The notes beneath the pieces are model-generated. The model was not told the DNA's origin and searched no databases. It saw only the letters and a program-made list of their open reading frames with translations. From positions 1-64,000 of the forward strand of contig JAGYKX010000002.1 of assembly GCA_018401115.1 (NCBI GenBank): a stretch of DNA of 64,000 nt, read 5' to 3'. Every line of letters begins with the position of its first letter. The stretch's first letter is position 1. Shown here in pieces: positions 44,974 through 54,658 of the stretch. The stretch is from Flavobacteriaceae bacterium. Lineage in GTDB: Bacteria; Bacteroidota; Bacteroidia; Flavobacteriales; Flavobacteriaceae. Both the position numbers and the translations under genes were made by a program.

Positions 44974-46167
44974 ATGCAAAATCCTTTTAAAAAAATGGGG
45001 CCTGCCACATTAGTGGCAGCTGCCTTTATAGGTCCTGGAACCGTAACTGCATGCATGAAAGCAGGTGCGGGTTTTGGAACGTCACTACTTTGGGCTTTAT
45101 TGCTCTCTGGTGGCATGACTATTTTATTACAAGAGACCGCCGCTAGAATAGGACTCATTAGTCAGGAAGGGTTGGCTAGTGTTATGCGTAACGCTATTGA
45201 AAAAAAGTGGCTCAAAATACTGTTGTCTTGGGGAATATTAGCTGCAATTTTGGGCGGGAATACCGCCTATGAAGCTGGAAATATAAACGGTGCCATTTTA
45301 GGATTGGAAGCTTTATTTGGCTCAGATTCTCTTATGGTTTACCCCCTCGTAGTTGGAGGATTAGCCGCAACGCTACTGGGATTTAGCTCATACAAAACAC
45401 TAGAAAAATTACTTATCGGACTTGTAATCTTACTCAGTGCCTCCTTTTTAATCACTGCGGTGTTGGTAGGACCCTCCATAGTAGAACTGATTAAGGGAGT
45501 TGTTTTGGTTCAATTTCCAAAGGACAGTTTATTCACCATCATGGCTTTAATAGGTACTACTGTAGTTCCTTATAATTTATTTCTTCACGCCGCACTGGTC
45601 AAAGAAAAATGGCAGCAGCCCTCGGATTTAAAAGCGCTAAGAACAGATACGAAAATTGCGGTAAGTATAGGAGTCTTAGTCTCTATAGCTATTGTGATCA
45701 CTGCTACCGCCTTACCAAAAGACAGTTTAAAATCTGTTCTCGATTTGGCAGAAGGGCTGGCACCACTCTATGGAAGTTTCGCTAAAATTGCCATAGGGAT
45801 TGGCCTACTTTCTGCTGGAATTACCTCTGCTGTAACAGCGCCTTTAGCCGCGGCCTATGTGGTGAATAGCTGCTTTGATATGGGTTTAAAAGCGTCTCAC
45901 TGGACCTTTAAAGCGATTAGTCTAGGGGTATTGTCGTTAGGCATGTGCTCCTTACTGCTAAACTATACCCCCATCAGTGTGATCATTTTTGCCCAAATTG
46001 CCAATGGAATCATCCTTCCTGTGTTGGTAGGACTTTTGTTTTGGCTCGGAAACAATCAAGCCGTTCTTGGAACGCATACCAATAACAAAACAAAAAATAT
46101 ACTGTTCGGTATTATATTTATAATTTCCTTAGGACTGAGTATAAAAACCCTTGTGAGTGTATTTTAA
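44974..46167 (+). CDS. Nramp-family transporter with altered metal-site motifs
   Basis: A 397-aa membrane protein with ~11 helices and the Nramp/APC-superfamily fold. Canonical Nramps have DPGN in TM1 and MPHN in TM6, which bind Mn/Fe. Here TM1 reads GPGT (20-23) and TM6 reads VPYN (198-201), so the Asp, Asn, Met and His ligands are replaced. Directly upstream of pxpA; YcsG-type relatives sit beside the same genes in Bacillus. The context suggests a transporter of 5-oxoproline or related substrate instead of a metal ion; this is inference. Confidence 0.85.
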   Translation: MQNPFKKMGPATLVAAAFIGPGTVTACMKAGAGFGTSLLWALLLSGGMTILLQETAARIGLISQEGLASVMRNAIEKKWLKILLSWGILAAILGGNTAYEAGNINGAILGLEALFGSDSLMVYPLVVGGLAATLLGFSSYKTLEKLLIGLVILLSASFLITAVLVGPSIVELIKGVVLVQFPKDSLFTIMALIGTTVVPYNLFLHAALVKEKWQQPSDLKALRTDTKIAVSIGVLVSIAIVITATALPKDSLKSVLDLAEGLAPLYGSFAKIAIGIGLLSAGITSAVTAPLAAAYVVNSCFDMGLKASHWTFKAISLGVLSLGMCSLLLNYTPISVIIFAQIANGIILPVLVGLLFWLGNNQAVLGTHTNNKTKNILFGIIFIISLGLSIKTLVSVF

Positions 46168-46177
46168 AACCAACGTT

Positions 46178-46903
46178 ATGGCCATAGATTTTAATGCAGA
46201 TTTGGGTGAGGGCTACGGGAATGATGCCACTTTAATGCCTTTTTTAGACAGCTGTAGTATTGCATGTGGTGGTCATTATGGAAATGCTAAAAGTATTGAA
46301 ACGGCCCTAGATATGGCATGGACCCATGAAGTAAAAGTAGGGGCGCACCCTTCTTATCCTGACCCCCTACATTTTGGCAGACAATCTATGAGCATACCCC
46401 TAAAAGCATTTCAGGCTGCCATTGAAAAACAGTTAGACCTCTTTTTCAATGGCTTAGAAAAAAAATCCATGCGGTGCCACCACATTAAAGCCCATGGAGC
46501 ATTATACTCAGATTTACTCAGTAGTCAAGAACTTGCTGGGATATATTTAGAAACCCTATCCAACTATCCTTGCACCCTTTTATACACTATGCCGCACAGT
46601 GGTTTTATGAAGGCCGCTCATGCATATTCTTTTAAAGTGTTTTCTGAAGGCTTTCTAGACAGAGGGTATAACGCTCAGGGCAATTTAATCGCTAGATCCT
46701 CTAAGAATGCACAACTAGAAAAGACCTCAGATATAGTAGAGCAGTTAATAGATCTGGTGGTAAAAAAACACATTCCATACCAAAACAGCCAAGGAGAAAC
46801 CGCCTATATACCCACTCAAATAGACACCGTTTGCTTGCATTCAGACCATCCTCAAGCGGTAGAAAGGGCGAAAGCCATTAGAAAAGCCATTTCAAAAATT
46901 TAG
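46178..46903 (+). CDS. pxpA: 5-oxoprolinase subunit A
   Basis: LamB/YcsF-family subunit of the ATP-dependent 5-oxoprolinase that turns 5-oxoproline into glutamate. The 241-aa protein starts MAIDFNADLGEGYGND, with CGGHYGNAKSI (~27-37), GAHPSYPDPLHFGR (~53-66) and a HIKAHGALYSDLL motif (~105-117). ATG 46178 is chosen over an extension at 46157 because it gives the family N-terminus. Eleven bases after the transporter stop; pxpB follows in ten bases. Confidence 0.95.
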   Translation: MAIDFNADLGEGYGNDATLMPFLDSCSIACGGHYGNAKSIETALDMAWTHEVKVGAHPSYPDPLHFGRQSMSIPLKAFQAAIEKQLDLFFNGLEKKSMRCHHIKAHGALYSDLLSSQELAGIYLETLSNYPCTLLYTMPHSGFMKAAHAYSFKVFSEGFLDRGYNAQGNLIARSSKNAQLEKTSDIVEQLIDLVVKKHIPYQNSQGETAYIPTQIDTVCLHSDHPQAVERAKAIRKAISKI

Positions 46904-46913
46904 TCATTAAGCT

Positions 46914-47807
46914 ATGTTAAACGCAAAAGAATCAAAGCCTACTTACATCTTGGAATATTACCCATACAGTGAGTACTCCCTACTCATTCAGTGGCCTCAA
47001 ATAGTCTCTGAAAATATCTTAGAGGAACTGTCTGCTTTTAAAAAGACCCTCCAGCGTCTATATCCAGAGGCCATCTTAACAGCAGCTTATGCCTCTATAT
47101 TATTGGTATTCCCAGAGCGAATTACTTCTTTTCCCGCTTTAAAAGCACAAATAAAACAAGGATACGACAGCTTTATTGAAAATAGCGTTAGCACATATTC
47201 CAATCCAATAGGCCTTACAAAAAAAGACCTAACCAAAGAAAGCGAGACCAAAGAAAGCGAATCCGAAAAAAACAACATTAAAAAAAGCAGGCCTAAAGCA
47301 AGTAAACCCACAGAAAACGAGATAAACCAAAGACCCCTAAGTTTATATAAAATCCCTGTCTGTTACGAGGCCATTTTTGCTCCCGACCTTGAGGCGGTTT
47401 GCAGTCAATTAAAACTTTCTCCCGAGGCGCTCATTTCCAAACACAGCAGTGCTATTTACACGGTCTACGGCATTGGCTTCCTTCCTGGGTTTATGTATTT
47501 AGGCGGTCTAAACCCCGAACTTGAAATTCCTAGAAAATCGAGTCCAAGAATGAAGGTCCCTGCAGGATCTGTTGGTTTGGCAGCCAAACAAACAGGCATT
47601 TACCCCTGTGAAAGTCCCGGTGGTTGGCAGCTCATAGGCCAAACGCCTATACCTTTATTTAATCCCCTTCAAGACCCACCATTTTTTGCAGAGGTGGGAG
47701 ACAAAATACAATTTATACCCATCTCAAAAGACACTTATAAACTGTTGCAAATACAAATATCAGCAGGGATTTATAAAATAGAAAAAACAATATACACCCA
47801 ATTATAA
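46914..47807 (+). CDS. pxpB: 5-oxoprolinase subunit B
   Basis: KipI-family subunit. The 297-aa protein has an N-terminal KipI domain (~10-90) and the C-terminal AHS1 domain from ~145: IYTVYGIGFLPGFMYLGGL, IPRKSSPRMKVPAGSVGLA and GIYPCESPGGWQLIG. It is longer than typical (~230 aa) because of a Lys/Glu/Ser-rich insert at ~101-142, encoded in part by two copies of ACCAAAGAAAGCGA. The insert looks like a flexible linker. Confidence 0.93.
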   Translation: MLNAKESKPTYILEYYPYSEYSLLIQWPQIVSENILEELSAFKKTLQRLYPEAILTAAYASILLVFPERITSFPALKAQIKQGYDSFIENSVSTYSNPIGLTKKDLTKESETKESESEKNNIKKSRPKASKPTENEINQRPLSLYKIPVCYEAIFAPDLEAVCSQLKLSPEALISKHSSAIYTVYGIGFLPGFMYLGGLNPELEIPRKSSPRMKVPAGSVGLAAKQTGIYPCESPGGWQLIGQTPIPLFNPLQDPPFFAEVGDKIQFIPISKDTYKLLQIQISAGIYKIEKTIYTQL

Positions 47808-47819
47808 AAAATAAGTAAT

Positions 47820-48668
47820 ATGATAAAAGTCTTAAAAGCAGGCTTGTACAGTAGTATTCAAGATCTAGGCAGGAGCCCATTGCAACCCATTGGGGTGCCA
47901 ATGGGAGGAGCTATGGATCGTGAAAGCGCACAAAATGCCAATGCCCTTTTAGAGAATGCTCCAGAAGCTGCAGTATTGGAAATTACCATGACAGGTCCGG
48001 TATTGGCCTTTACTGAAAATGCTTGGGTGGCTTTTAGTGGGGCTGTTTTTCCTATTTACTTGGATCAAAATAAAATAGCAAACAATACCCCTATTTGGGT
48101 AAAAGCTGGACAAGAACTCCGTTTTGGCACCCTAGAAAAAGGGGTAAGGCTTTATATGGCCATCAAAGGGGGATTTTTAAGCGACATACTGCTAGGAAGC
48201 AGGTCCATGCAAACCCACTTAAGTCCGATGATTAAACTGGAAAAAGGCATGGTACTTCCGCATGCTACTGGACAAAAAGACCAGGCGATTATTCTAGAAA
48301 AAAAGAGTAATACGCCTTTAGATGCCAAAAAAATACTCGCATTCCAAGGTCCTGAGTTCCAGGATTTAGACGTTTCACAACAGCGTGAAATAAGCCAACA
48401 AATTTTTAAAGTGAGTAACCTCAACAACCGAATGGCGTATCAATTACTCCCGCCTGTTAACCCTTTTGAAAAGACCCAACTTACGGGACCTGTACTGCCT
48501 GGTACCGTACAAATAACCCCTGCTGGAAATTTAATGATACTCATGAGAGAAGCGCAAACCACTGGAGGTTACCCCAGAATTTTACAGCTTACCGCAGAAA
48601 GTATTAATGCGTTGGCGCAATTAAAAACAGGCGACACTTTTAGAATTAAAATACTATCCTTAAATTAA
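47820..48668 (+). CDS. pxpC: 5-oxoprolinase subunit C
   Basis: KipA/AHS2-family subunit (biotin-dependent-carboxyltransferase-like fold). The 282-aa protein begins MIKVLKAGLYSSIQDLGR, with IGVPMGGAMDRESAQNANALLEN (~22-44), the family hallmark, and MREAQTTGGYPRILQL (~242-257). It lies twelve bases after pxpB, completing the operon. The stop is within a 19-bp tandem duplication shared with the end of convergent nadC. Confidence 0.93.
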   Translation: MIKVLKAGLYSSIQDLGRSPLQPIGVPMGGAMDRESAQNANALLENAPEAAVLEITMTGPVLAFTENAWVAFSGAVFPIYLDQNKIANNTPIWVKAGQELRFGTLEKGVRLYMAIKGGFLSDILLGSRSMQTHLSPMIKLEKGMVLPHATGQKDQAIILEKKSNTPLDAKKILAFQGPEFQDLDVSQQREISQQIFKVSNLNNRMAYQLLPPVNPFEKTQLTGPVLPGTVQITPAGNLMILMREAQTTGGYPRILQLTAESINALAQLKTGDTFRIKILSLN

Positions 48669-48697
48669 GGCATTGCCATTAAATTAAGATACTGCCT
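48660..48697. repeat. 19-bp tandem duplication at the pxpC/nadC junction
   Basis: TTAAATTAAGGCATTGCCA (48660-48678) is followed directly by TTAAATTAAGATACTGCCT (48679-48697), 15 of 19 identical. The first copy supplies the pxpC stop and the second the nadC stop (minus strand). Confidence 0.75.
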
Positions 48698-49550
48698 TTA
48701 GACTAATGTCCAACACCCCAGCGCTATACGTAATAGCCCCCATAGAAATAAAATCTACCCCTGTTTCTGCTACCGCTACTATAGTCTTTTTTGTGATATT
48801 TCCAGAGGCTTCCGTAGGTATTTTTCCATTCACTAAGGCCACCGCTTCCCGCATGAGGGAGACCGGCATATTGTCTAATAAAATTCGGTATAAATGCGGA
48901 AAAGCCAAACACTCTGCTACCTCTGCTAAGGTCCTGGTCTCCACAATGACGGGAATGTCGCGCTTTTCGCGCGCCAAATAGGCCATTGTAGTTTCTATAG
49001 CCTTACTCACACCGCCACAGTAATCAATGTGGTTGTCCTTGAGCATGACCATATCATAAAGGCCTATGCGGTGGTTGGTCCCACCTCCAATTTGAACGGC
49101 CCACTTTTCTGCTAATCTGAAATTTGGAGTTGTCTTTCTAGTGTCTAGAATTTTACAGGAAGTGTGCTTTATCAGGGATTGTGTCTCATGGGTCAAAGTG
49201 GCAATTCCACTCATGCGTTGCATACAATTGAGCACCAAACGCTCAGTGGCCAGAATGGCCTGTTGTGGTCCAGAAACCTCAAAAGCAATGGCGTCTTTTT
49301 CCACTAGATCACCGTCTAAAAGCAATGGTGTAAATTCAAGTGAAGGATCGTATTGCTTAAAAATTAAGTAGGCCATTGCTACTCCAGCCAAGACTCCAGG
49401 CTGCTTCACTATACAACGAGCCTTACCAGAAGCATAAGGGTCCAAACAGGCCAACCCACTCACATCTCCACTGCCCAAATCTTCCTTAAGGGCGAGGCCA
49501 ATAAAGGTTTCAAGGGCGTCTTTAAAATCTACTGGATAATCATAGGTCAT
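48684..49550 (-). CDS. nadC: Nicotinate-nucleotide pyrophosphorylase (quinolinate PRTase)
   Basis: Converts quinolinate and PRPP to NaMN. The 288-aa protein shows EDLGSGDVS (~19-27), ILDTRKTTPNFRLAEKWAVQIGGGTNHR (~136-163; abbreviated DTRKT.P..R..EK.AV..GGG..HR), MLKDNH (~170-175) and the C-terminal GAITYSAGVLDISL. It overlaps nadB by four bases (ATGA), giving the order nadA-nadB-nadC. Confidence 0.96.
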   Translation of the reverse strand: MTYDYPVDFKDALETFIGLALKEDLGSGDVSGLACLDPYASGKARCIVKQPGVLAGVAMAYLIFKQYDPSLEFTPLLLDGDLVEKDAIAFEVSGPQQAILATERLVLNCMQRMSGIATLTHETQSLIKHTSCKILDTRKTTPNFRLAEKWAVQIGGGTNHRIGLYDMVMLKDNHIDYCGGVSKAIETTMAYLAREKRDIPVIVETRTLAEVAECLAFPHLYRILLDNMPVSLMREAVALVNGKIPTEASGNITKKTIVAVAETGVDFISMGAITYSAGVLDISLKAVS

Positions 49551-51112
49551 GGCTTCACTTCTAAATCTTGGTTAAAAAATCCCCCCCTGTTCTCTTGGCA
49601 TTCCTGGGATTGCTTGATCATTAAATACCCTACATTCACCAGGTTTCTAAGCTCACAGATTTGGGGGGTTAATTTATTGGTATTGTATAAGGCTTTGGCT
49701 TTATCGTAATAAACTGCCATGGCTTCTTCTGCTTCCTGTAAGCCCTTAGTAGTTTTATAAACCCCCGCTTTTAAAGAAAGTAACTTTTGTACAGAGCGTT
49801 TTAACTTCTGAAGTTTTTTGGAGTTCTTATCAATGAGCTGTTGGGCTGAATTCCATTCGGGAATACCATCTAAATAAGTGTCTTCTATGTGGCTATTTTT
49901 TAGAACCTGTGCACTAGATTGGGCTGCTGAATGTGCGTACACCAACGCCTCCAGCAATGAATTAGACGCCAGCCTATTGGCCCCATGTAAGCCCGTATGG
50001 CTACACTCTCCAATGGCGTATAACCTAGAGAGAGAGGTCTCTCCATGAATATTAACATGAACGCCTCCACAGAAATAATGGGCTGCAGGGCGCACCGGAA
50101 TATATGTCTCACGGGGGTCTATACCAAGATGCATACAATTCTCAAAAATATGTGGAAATTCTTTTTCAAAAACACCTACTTTAAAATGTATGGCGTCTAA
50201 ATACACAAAATCTCTGGTGGTTTTGAGCATTTCACTCTCAATACCCCTAGCTACAATATCTCTAGAGGCCAATTCTCCTCTTACATCATGGGAAAACATA
50301 AAGCGCTCGCCCTCTTTATTTCTCAAATAAGCACCAGCTCCCCTAACTGCCTCAGAAATTAAAAAAGTATTACCCCCTACTTTTTGAGCCAGGGCAGTTG
50401 GGTGAAACTGCACGTATTGCAAGCTTTTAATGGTCACCTTTGCCCTATAGGCCGCGGCAATACCATCTCCTGTAGCCCCTTCTGGATTGGTACTAAAATC
50501 ATAAATCTGGCTAGCACCTCCGGTAGACAGTACCGTGATTTGAGCATTGATTTTAAGGATTTTTAAATCTTCTAAAGAGATCACATAAGCCCCATAACAA
50601 GCATTTTTTGGAGCTTGATCATGATGGTGGTCTGTGATTAAATCTACCAAAGTATGGTTTTCCAATAGCCTAATATTGGGCTTACTTTTTAAGGCCGCAA
50701 TAAGGGATTGCTGTATCTCAAATCCAGATTGGTCTTTATAGTGTACAATTCTATGAGCAGAATGTCCCCCTTCCTTTCCCAAATGAAGCCTATTGGCTGC
50801 ACTGTCAAATTGTGCCCCCCAATGAATGAGTTGGTCAAGTCTTTTTGGACCCTCTTCTACTACAAAGCGAACCACTTCAGGATCACATAGCCCGTCTCCC
50901 GCTTTAAGGGTGTCTGCTATATGAGACTCAAAGGAATCTGAGACAAAATCTTGTACCACTGCAATACCCCCTTGGGCGTATTTGGTATTGGATTCTAAAA
51001 CATCTCTTTTAGTTAATAAAGTAATGGCAGTTTCAGGCCTAAGCGCAGCCAATTCTAGGGCGTAAGACAGCCCTGCAATTCCTGAGCCAATGACTAAAAC
51101 ATCTGTTTGCAT
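49547..51112 (-). CDS. nadB: L-aspartate oxidase
   Basis: FAD enzyme oxidising Asp to iminoaspartate for NAD synthesis. At 521 aa it is full length: the FAD loop VIGSGIAGLSYALELA (~6-21), YAQGGIAVV (~46-54), the substrate/active-site segment VQFHPTAL (~234-241), SRDIVARGIE and a C-terminal GANRLASNSLLEALVYA (~373-389). Nine bases downstream of nadA on the same transcript. Confidence 0.97.
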   Translation of the reverse strand: MQTDVLVIGSGIAGLSYALELAALRPETAITLLTKRDVLESNTKYAQGGIAVVQDFVSDSFESHIADTLKAGDGLCDPEVVRFVVEEGPKRLDQLIHWGAQFDSAANRLHLGKEGGHSAHRIVHYKDQSGFEIQQSLIAALKSKPNIRLLENHTLVDLITDHHHDQAPKNACYGAYVISLEDLKILKINAQITVLSTGGASQIYDFSTNPEGATGDGIAAAYRAKVTIKSLQYVQFHPTALAQKVGGNTFLISEAVRGAGAYLRNKEGERFMFSHDVRGELASRDIVARGIESEMLKTTRDFVYLDAIHFKVGVFEKEFPHIFENCMHLGIDPRETYIPVRPAAHYFCGGVHVNIHGETSLSRLYAIGECSHTGLHGANRLASNSLLEALVYAHSAAQSSAQVLKNSHIEDTYLDGIPEWNSAQQLIDKNSKKLQKLKRSVQKLLSLKAGVYKTTKGLQEAEEAMAVYYDKAKALYNTNKLTPQICELRNLVNVGYLMIKQSQECQENRGGFFNQDLEVKP

Positions 51113-51120
51113 AAAGTAAT

Positions 51121-52107
51121 TTACAAGGCTAACATTCTCTCAATGGGTTTTCTAGCAGCTTCCATGAGCGCAGGGGCTAAATGAATTTCTGGCTGCTCGT
51201 GCTCCAAACACAGATAGAGTTTCTCCAAGGTATTTAATTTCATAAAAGCACACTCGCTACAAGCACAAGTGTCGTCTTCTACAGGAGCAGGGATAAAGGT
51301 TTTGTGCGGTACTTTTTTCTGCATTTCATGCAAAATACCGGCTTCTGTTCCAACAATATAGGTGTCTGCAGTATCATTTTGTACAAAAGACAAAAGTCCC
51401 GAAGTACTCCCTATATAATGAGCAATCTCTAATACCTGAGACTCACTCTCTGGATGGGCTATAAATTTAGCCTTAGGATGTGCTTTGGCTAAGGCCACAA
51501 TTTTGTCAAAAGAGAATGCCTCATGCACCACACAGGCACCGTCCCATAAGATCATATCTCTTCCGGTTTCTTTAATCAAATAACGTCCCAAATTTTTATC
51601 GGGTGCAAAAATAATCTCCTGATCTTTAGGAATAGAATTAATTACAGCCACCGCATTGGAAGAAGTACAAACAATGTCTGAGAGGGCTTTTATGGCAGCT
51701 GAACAGTTAATATAAGTCACTACAATCGCCTTGGGATGCTTGGCCTTAAAAGCGGCAAAAGCGTCCGGTGGGCAAGAATCTGCCAAGGAACAGCCCGCCT
51801 TTAAATCTGGCAACAAAACCTTCTTAGAAGGGTTTACAATTTTTGCAGTCTCCGCCATAAAATGCACCCCTGCAAACACAATGACGTCTGCTTCAATTCG
51901 TTCTGCAGCCTTAGCCAAATACAAACTGTCTCCCAGGTAATCTGCCAAATCTTGAATGGATTTATCCTGATAGTAATGCGCCATGAGTACCGCATTTTTT
52001 TCTTTTTTAAGGCGATTTATTTCACCCACCAAGTCTATCCCCTCAGGGATTGGTAGGTCTAAATATCCTTTTTTAAGCAATGATGTAGTCGCTAATTTTG
52101 AATCCAT
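51121..52107 (-). CDS. nadA: Quinolinate synthase
   Basis: [4Fe-4S] enzyme condensing iminoaspartate with DHAP to quinolinate. About 328 aa from ATG 52107. The [22 protein letters not shown] block (~41-62) and three cluster Cys are visible: in [11 protein letters not shown] (~100), in WDGACVVHE (~185) and [10 protein letters not shown] near the C-terminus. An extension to 52155 is open, but its sequence is unlike the family, so the later start is preferred. First gene of the nadABC operon. Confidence 0.95.
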   Translation of the reverse strand: MDSKLATTSLLKKGYLDLPIPEGIDLVGEINRLKKEKNAVLMAHYYQDKSIQDLADYLGDSLYLAKAAERIEADVIVFAGVHFMAETAKIVNPSKKVLLPDLKAGCSLADSCPPDAFAAFKAKHPKAIVVTYINCSAAIKALSDIVCTSSNAVAVINSIPKDQEIIFAPDKNLGRYLIKETGRDMILWDGACVVHEAFSFDKIVALAKAHPKAKFIAHPESESQVLEIAHYIGSTSGLLSFVQNDTADTYIVGTEAGILHEMQKKVPHKTFIPAPVEDDTCACSECAFMKLNTLEKLYLCLEHEQPEIHLAPALMEAARKPIERMLAL

Positions 52108-52271
52108 AGGAATATAAAAATGATCCCAATGACGCTCGCTCAATAGGCGTTGCATGAGACTGCAAATTTCGATATTTTAAAACAAAAAAACGATTCCCTT
52201 CAAGCTATTTTGTGATAATATACCTTAAAAATACAAAAATAAGGCCGTCCGTTTTTCTACATTCACGCATA

Positions 52272-54620
52272 CTATTTTATCATATCCAAACCAAATACGC
52301 CGTGAGCAGCCAATTGAGGGTTAGAAGATTTGCTAAATTTCTTAAAACGATCTTCAAGGGCGTCTAATTGTGCTATAACCAATCCTTTTACCTCAACATC
52401 CGTGTCTTCGTTGCTTTTTAAGTCTACTAAAATATGGAGGTATGCCTTTTGTAATTTTCTATCCAAAACGGATAGCGGGGCTTGATCTAAAACAATGTCT
52501 GCACTTAGCTTATTGAGGAGTTCAGATAATCCCAAACCATTTCCTTCTAAGGTAGCATGGGCAGAGAGCATGGCGGTTAATTTTTTTGGAGAAAGCAAAC
52601 TTTTTAATAAATCCATTTGCATCTTTGACACCGCATCTAAGGCCCCATCTGAACTGATACGAGAGACCAGGTCTTTAGGAATGAGCCAAGTAGGTGCGTT
52701 CCAGACCTCAGCATTTAAAAAATCTAAGGCTTCTAACTGCGTCCCCGATGGCACATTCACATAGGGCATGCCCTCTTGATTGTTGTTCAAGCGAGTTTCA
52801 TATACCCCGCCCACCAATTTGGCCACATGGTACACATACCTTCTAAACACCCCTAAAAATTCTCCGTGTAATTCCGCCAAATCATCATAGGTGCTGTTGG
52901 GAAACTGTGCCCAGTCTTTTAAATTTTTACCGACTATCTTTAAATTAGATAAGCCGTATTGGCTGGCTTTAATAGGGTTGTCTCCAATATTTTCTGTCTG
53001 AGAATTGGGATCGCTCCCGCCAGATCCAAACATAAACATAGGGTCTGTACTTTTAGCGTCTACCCATGCGCGTAAGGTTTCTTTAACAGCCAAGGGATCT
53101 TGACCAGGAAAATAACGATACCCCCATTCAATGGCATAGTTGTCATAGGGCCCTAACTGGCGTACAAAACGAATGTTTTTATCTCCTGGCTGAGCAATGT
53201 AATTGTAGCGGGCGTAGTCCATAATGGTGGTAGCAATTCCCATTTTCTGAGTAAAAGTCCCAGACCTTAAAGAGTCTACCGGATAGGCACTGGAGGCTTT
53301 CATATTGTGGGGCAGTCCTAAGGCATGGCCAATTTCATGAGAGATTACCCTACGCATCATTTCACCTATTTCTTCCTCAGGCGTGTCTAGAGTTCTCGCT
53401 TTGGGATTGGCCGCGGCGGTCTCTAATAAATAACGGTTTCTATAAGAACGTAAATGGTTGTGGTACCAAATAATATCACTCTCAATAATTTCTCCTGTTC
53501 TCGGATCAGACACCGAAGGGCCTGTGGCATTTCTGGTGGTAGAAGCCACATAGCGCACCATAGAAAAACGGGCGTCTTCTGGACTAAAATCTGGATCTTC
53601 TTCTGGTGTGGGCGCATCCTTGGCTACAATGGCATTTTTAAAACCTGCTTTTTCAAAAGCCGTATTCCAGTCTTCTATACCTTTTCTAAAATAAGGACGC
53701 CATTTTAATGGAGTGGCGGGATCCAAATAGTACACAATTTGCTTTTTGGGGGTCACCAATTCCCCCCTGGCGTAGGCGGCTTCATCTGAAGGCTCGAGCC
53801 TCCAACGGCGCACTACACTGTAGGCATCGGCCTTTAAGGCCTCAGAAGAATAATCAATTTTATCCAAAGAGAACCAGCCCACCCTACGGTCTTCATAACG
53901 CACTGGCATGGGGTCTTCTGGAAGTAAAATAAGGGAGTGATTCACCACAAAACTCAGGGTCTCCGTATTATTGCCCCTAGGGGCTTTACGTGAGCTATAG
54001 GTGAGGGTATGGGTCACTTCTGTATTGATAGGAAAAGAGCGCACTCGGTCAATACTGGATCGTTTTTTGTCTACACCACCCATTTTATAGGCTTCTTTCT
54101 GACGGCTTCCCACTATATTGAAGCCTGGTGAGTCGTCCGAAAAATAATCCGTTACCTCTATTAAATACTGTCCTTCTTCCTGAGCTGCTATCTCAAATGC
54201 TGCCAAAATGGGGTGGTTGTTGTTTTGCACCACAGAGAGGTGAATGGGATCTGACTCTTGTGCCAAAGCATTATAAGACACTTGGGTCAATACAATTTTT
54301 TGCCCTCTTTTTTCAAAATGCACCAATTGTTCTGAAGTTTTTGAACCCGCGTTGCTATAGGCAGAATAATTGGCGGGAATACGCACAATTCTGGTCACCA
54401 TAAGCAAATCTTTATGGAGCAGTTCCTCTGAAATTCCAAAGAACAATTTTCCACCCACTTCAAAGTAACTGTCTATTAAGCCTCCTTCTTTTTGAAGGTC
54501 TTCGGTAATTTCTAAAAGGGTTTTAGGAGCTTTTTTATCGTTATTTTTTTGGGCTTGAGTGCCTACAGAAAAAACTAAAAACAATAAAAAAGCAATTTTT
54601 GACAATCGAGATAAGATCAT
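52272..54620 (-). CDS. Secreted zinc metalloprotease (DUF5117/DUF5118 type)
   Basis: A 782-aa protein with signal peptide (ends VGTQAQ). The zinc motif is HEIGHALGLPHN (~426-437), followed by IMDYARYNY as Met-turn (~464). N-terminal ~30-300 has the DUF5118/DUF5117 strands (YFEVGGKLFFGISEELLHKDLL), and the DUF4953-like catalytic part includes KGIEDWNTAFEKAGF and MVRYVAST. No T9SS tail is visible, so it may stay periplasmic or outer-membrane bound. Preceded by the T9SS fragment. Confidence 0.88.
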   Translation of the reverse strand: MILSRLSKIAFLLFLVFSVGTQAQKNNDKKAPKTLLEITEDLQKEGGLIDSYFEVGGKLFFGISEELLHKDLLMVTRIVRIPANYSAYSNAGSKTSEQLVHFEKRGQKIVLTQVSYNALAQESDPIHLSVVQNNNHPILAAFEIAAQEEGQYLIEVTDYFSDDSPGFNIVGSRQKEAYKMGGVDKKRSSIDRVRSFPINTEVTHTLTYSSRKAPRGNNTETLSFVVNHSLILLPEDPMPVRYEDRRVGWFSLDKIDYSSEALKADAYSVVRRWRLEPSDEAAYARGELVTPKKQIVYYLDPATPLKWRPYFRKGIEDWNTAFEKAGFKNAIVAKDAPTPEEDPDFSPEDARFSMVRYVASTTRNATGPSVSDPRTGEIIESDIIWYHNHLRSYRNRYLLETAAANPKARTLDTPEEEIGEMMRRVISHEIGHALGLPHNMKASSAYPVDSLRSGTFTQKMGIATTIMDYARYNYIAQPGDKNIRFVRQLGPYDNYAIEWGYRYFPGQDPLAVKETLRAWVDAKSTDPMFMFGSGGSDPNSQTENIGDNPIKASQYGLSNLKIVGKNLKDWAQFPNSTYDDLAELHGEFLGVFRRYVYHVAKLVGGVYETRLNNNQEGMPYVNVPSGTQLEALDFLNAEVWNAPTWLIPKDLVSRISSDGALDAVSKMQMDLLKSLLSPKKLTAMLSAHATLEGNGLGLSELLNKLSADIVLDQAPLSVLDRKLQKAYLHILVDLKSNEDTDVEVKGLVIAQLDALEDRFKKFSKSSNPQLAAHGVFGLDMIK

Positions 54621-54658
54621 GAGTAGGGGTTTTTACACCCCTAATATCGTAAAAAATA

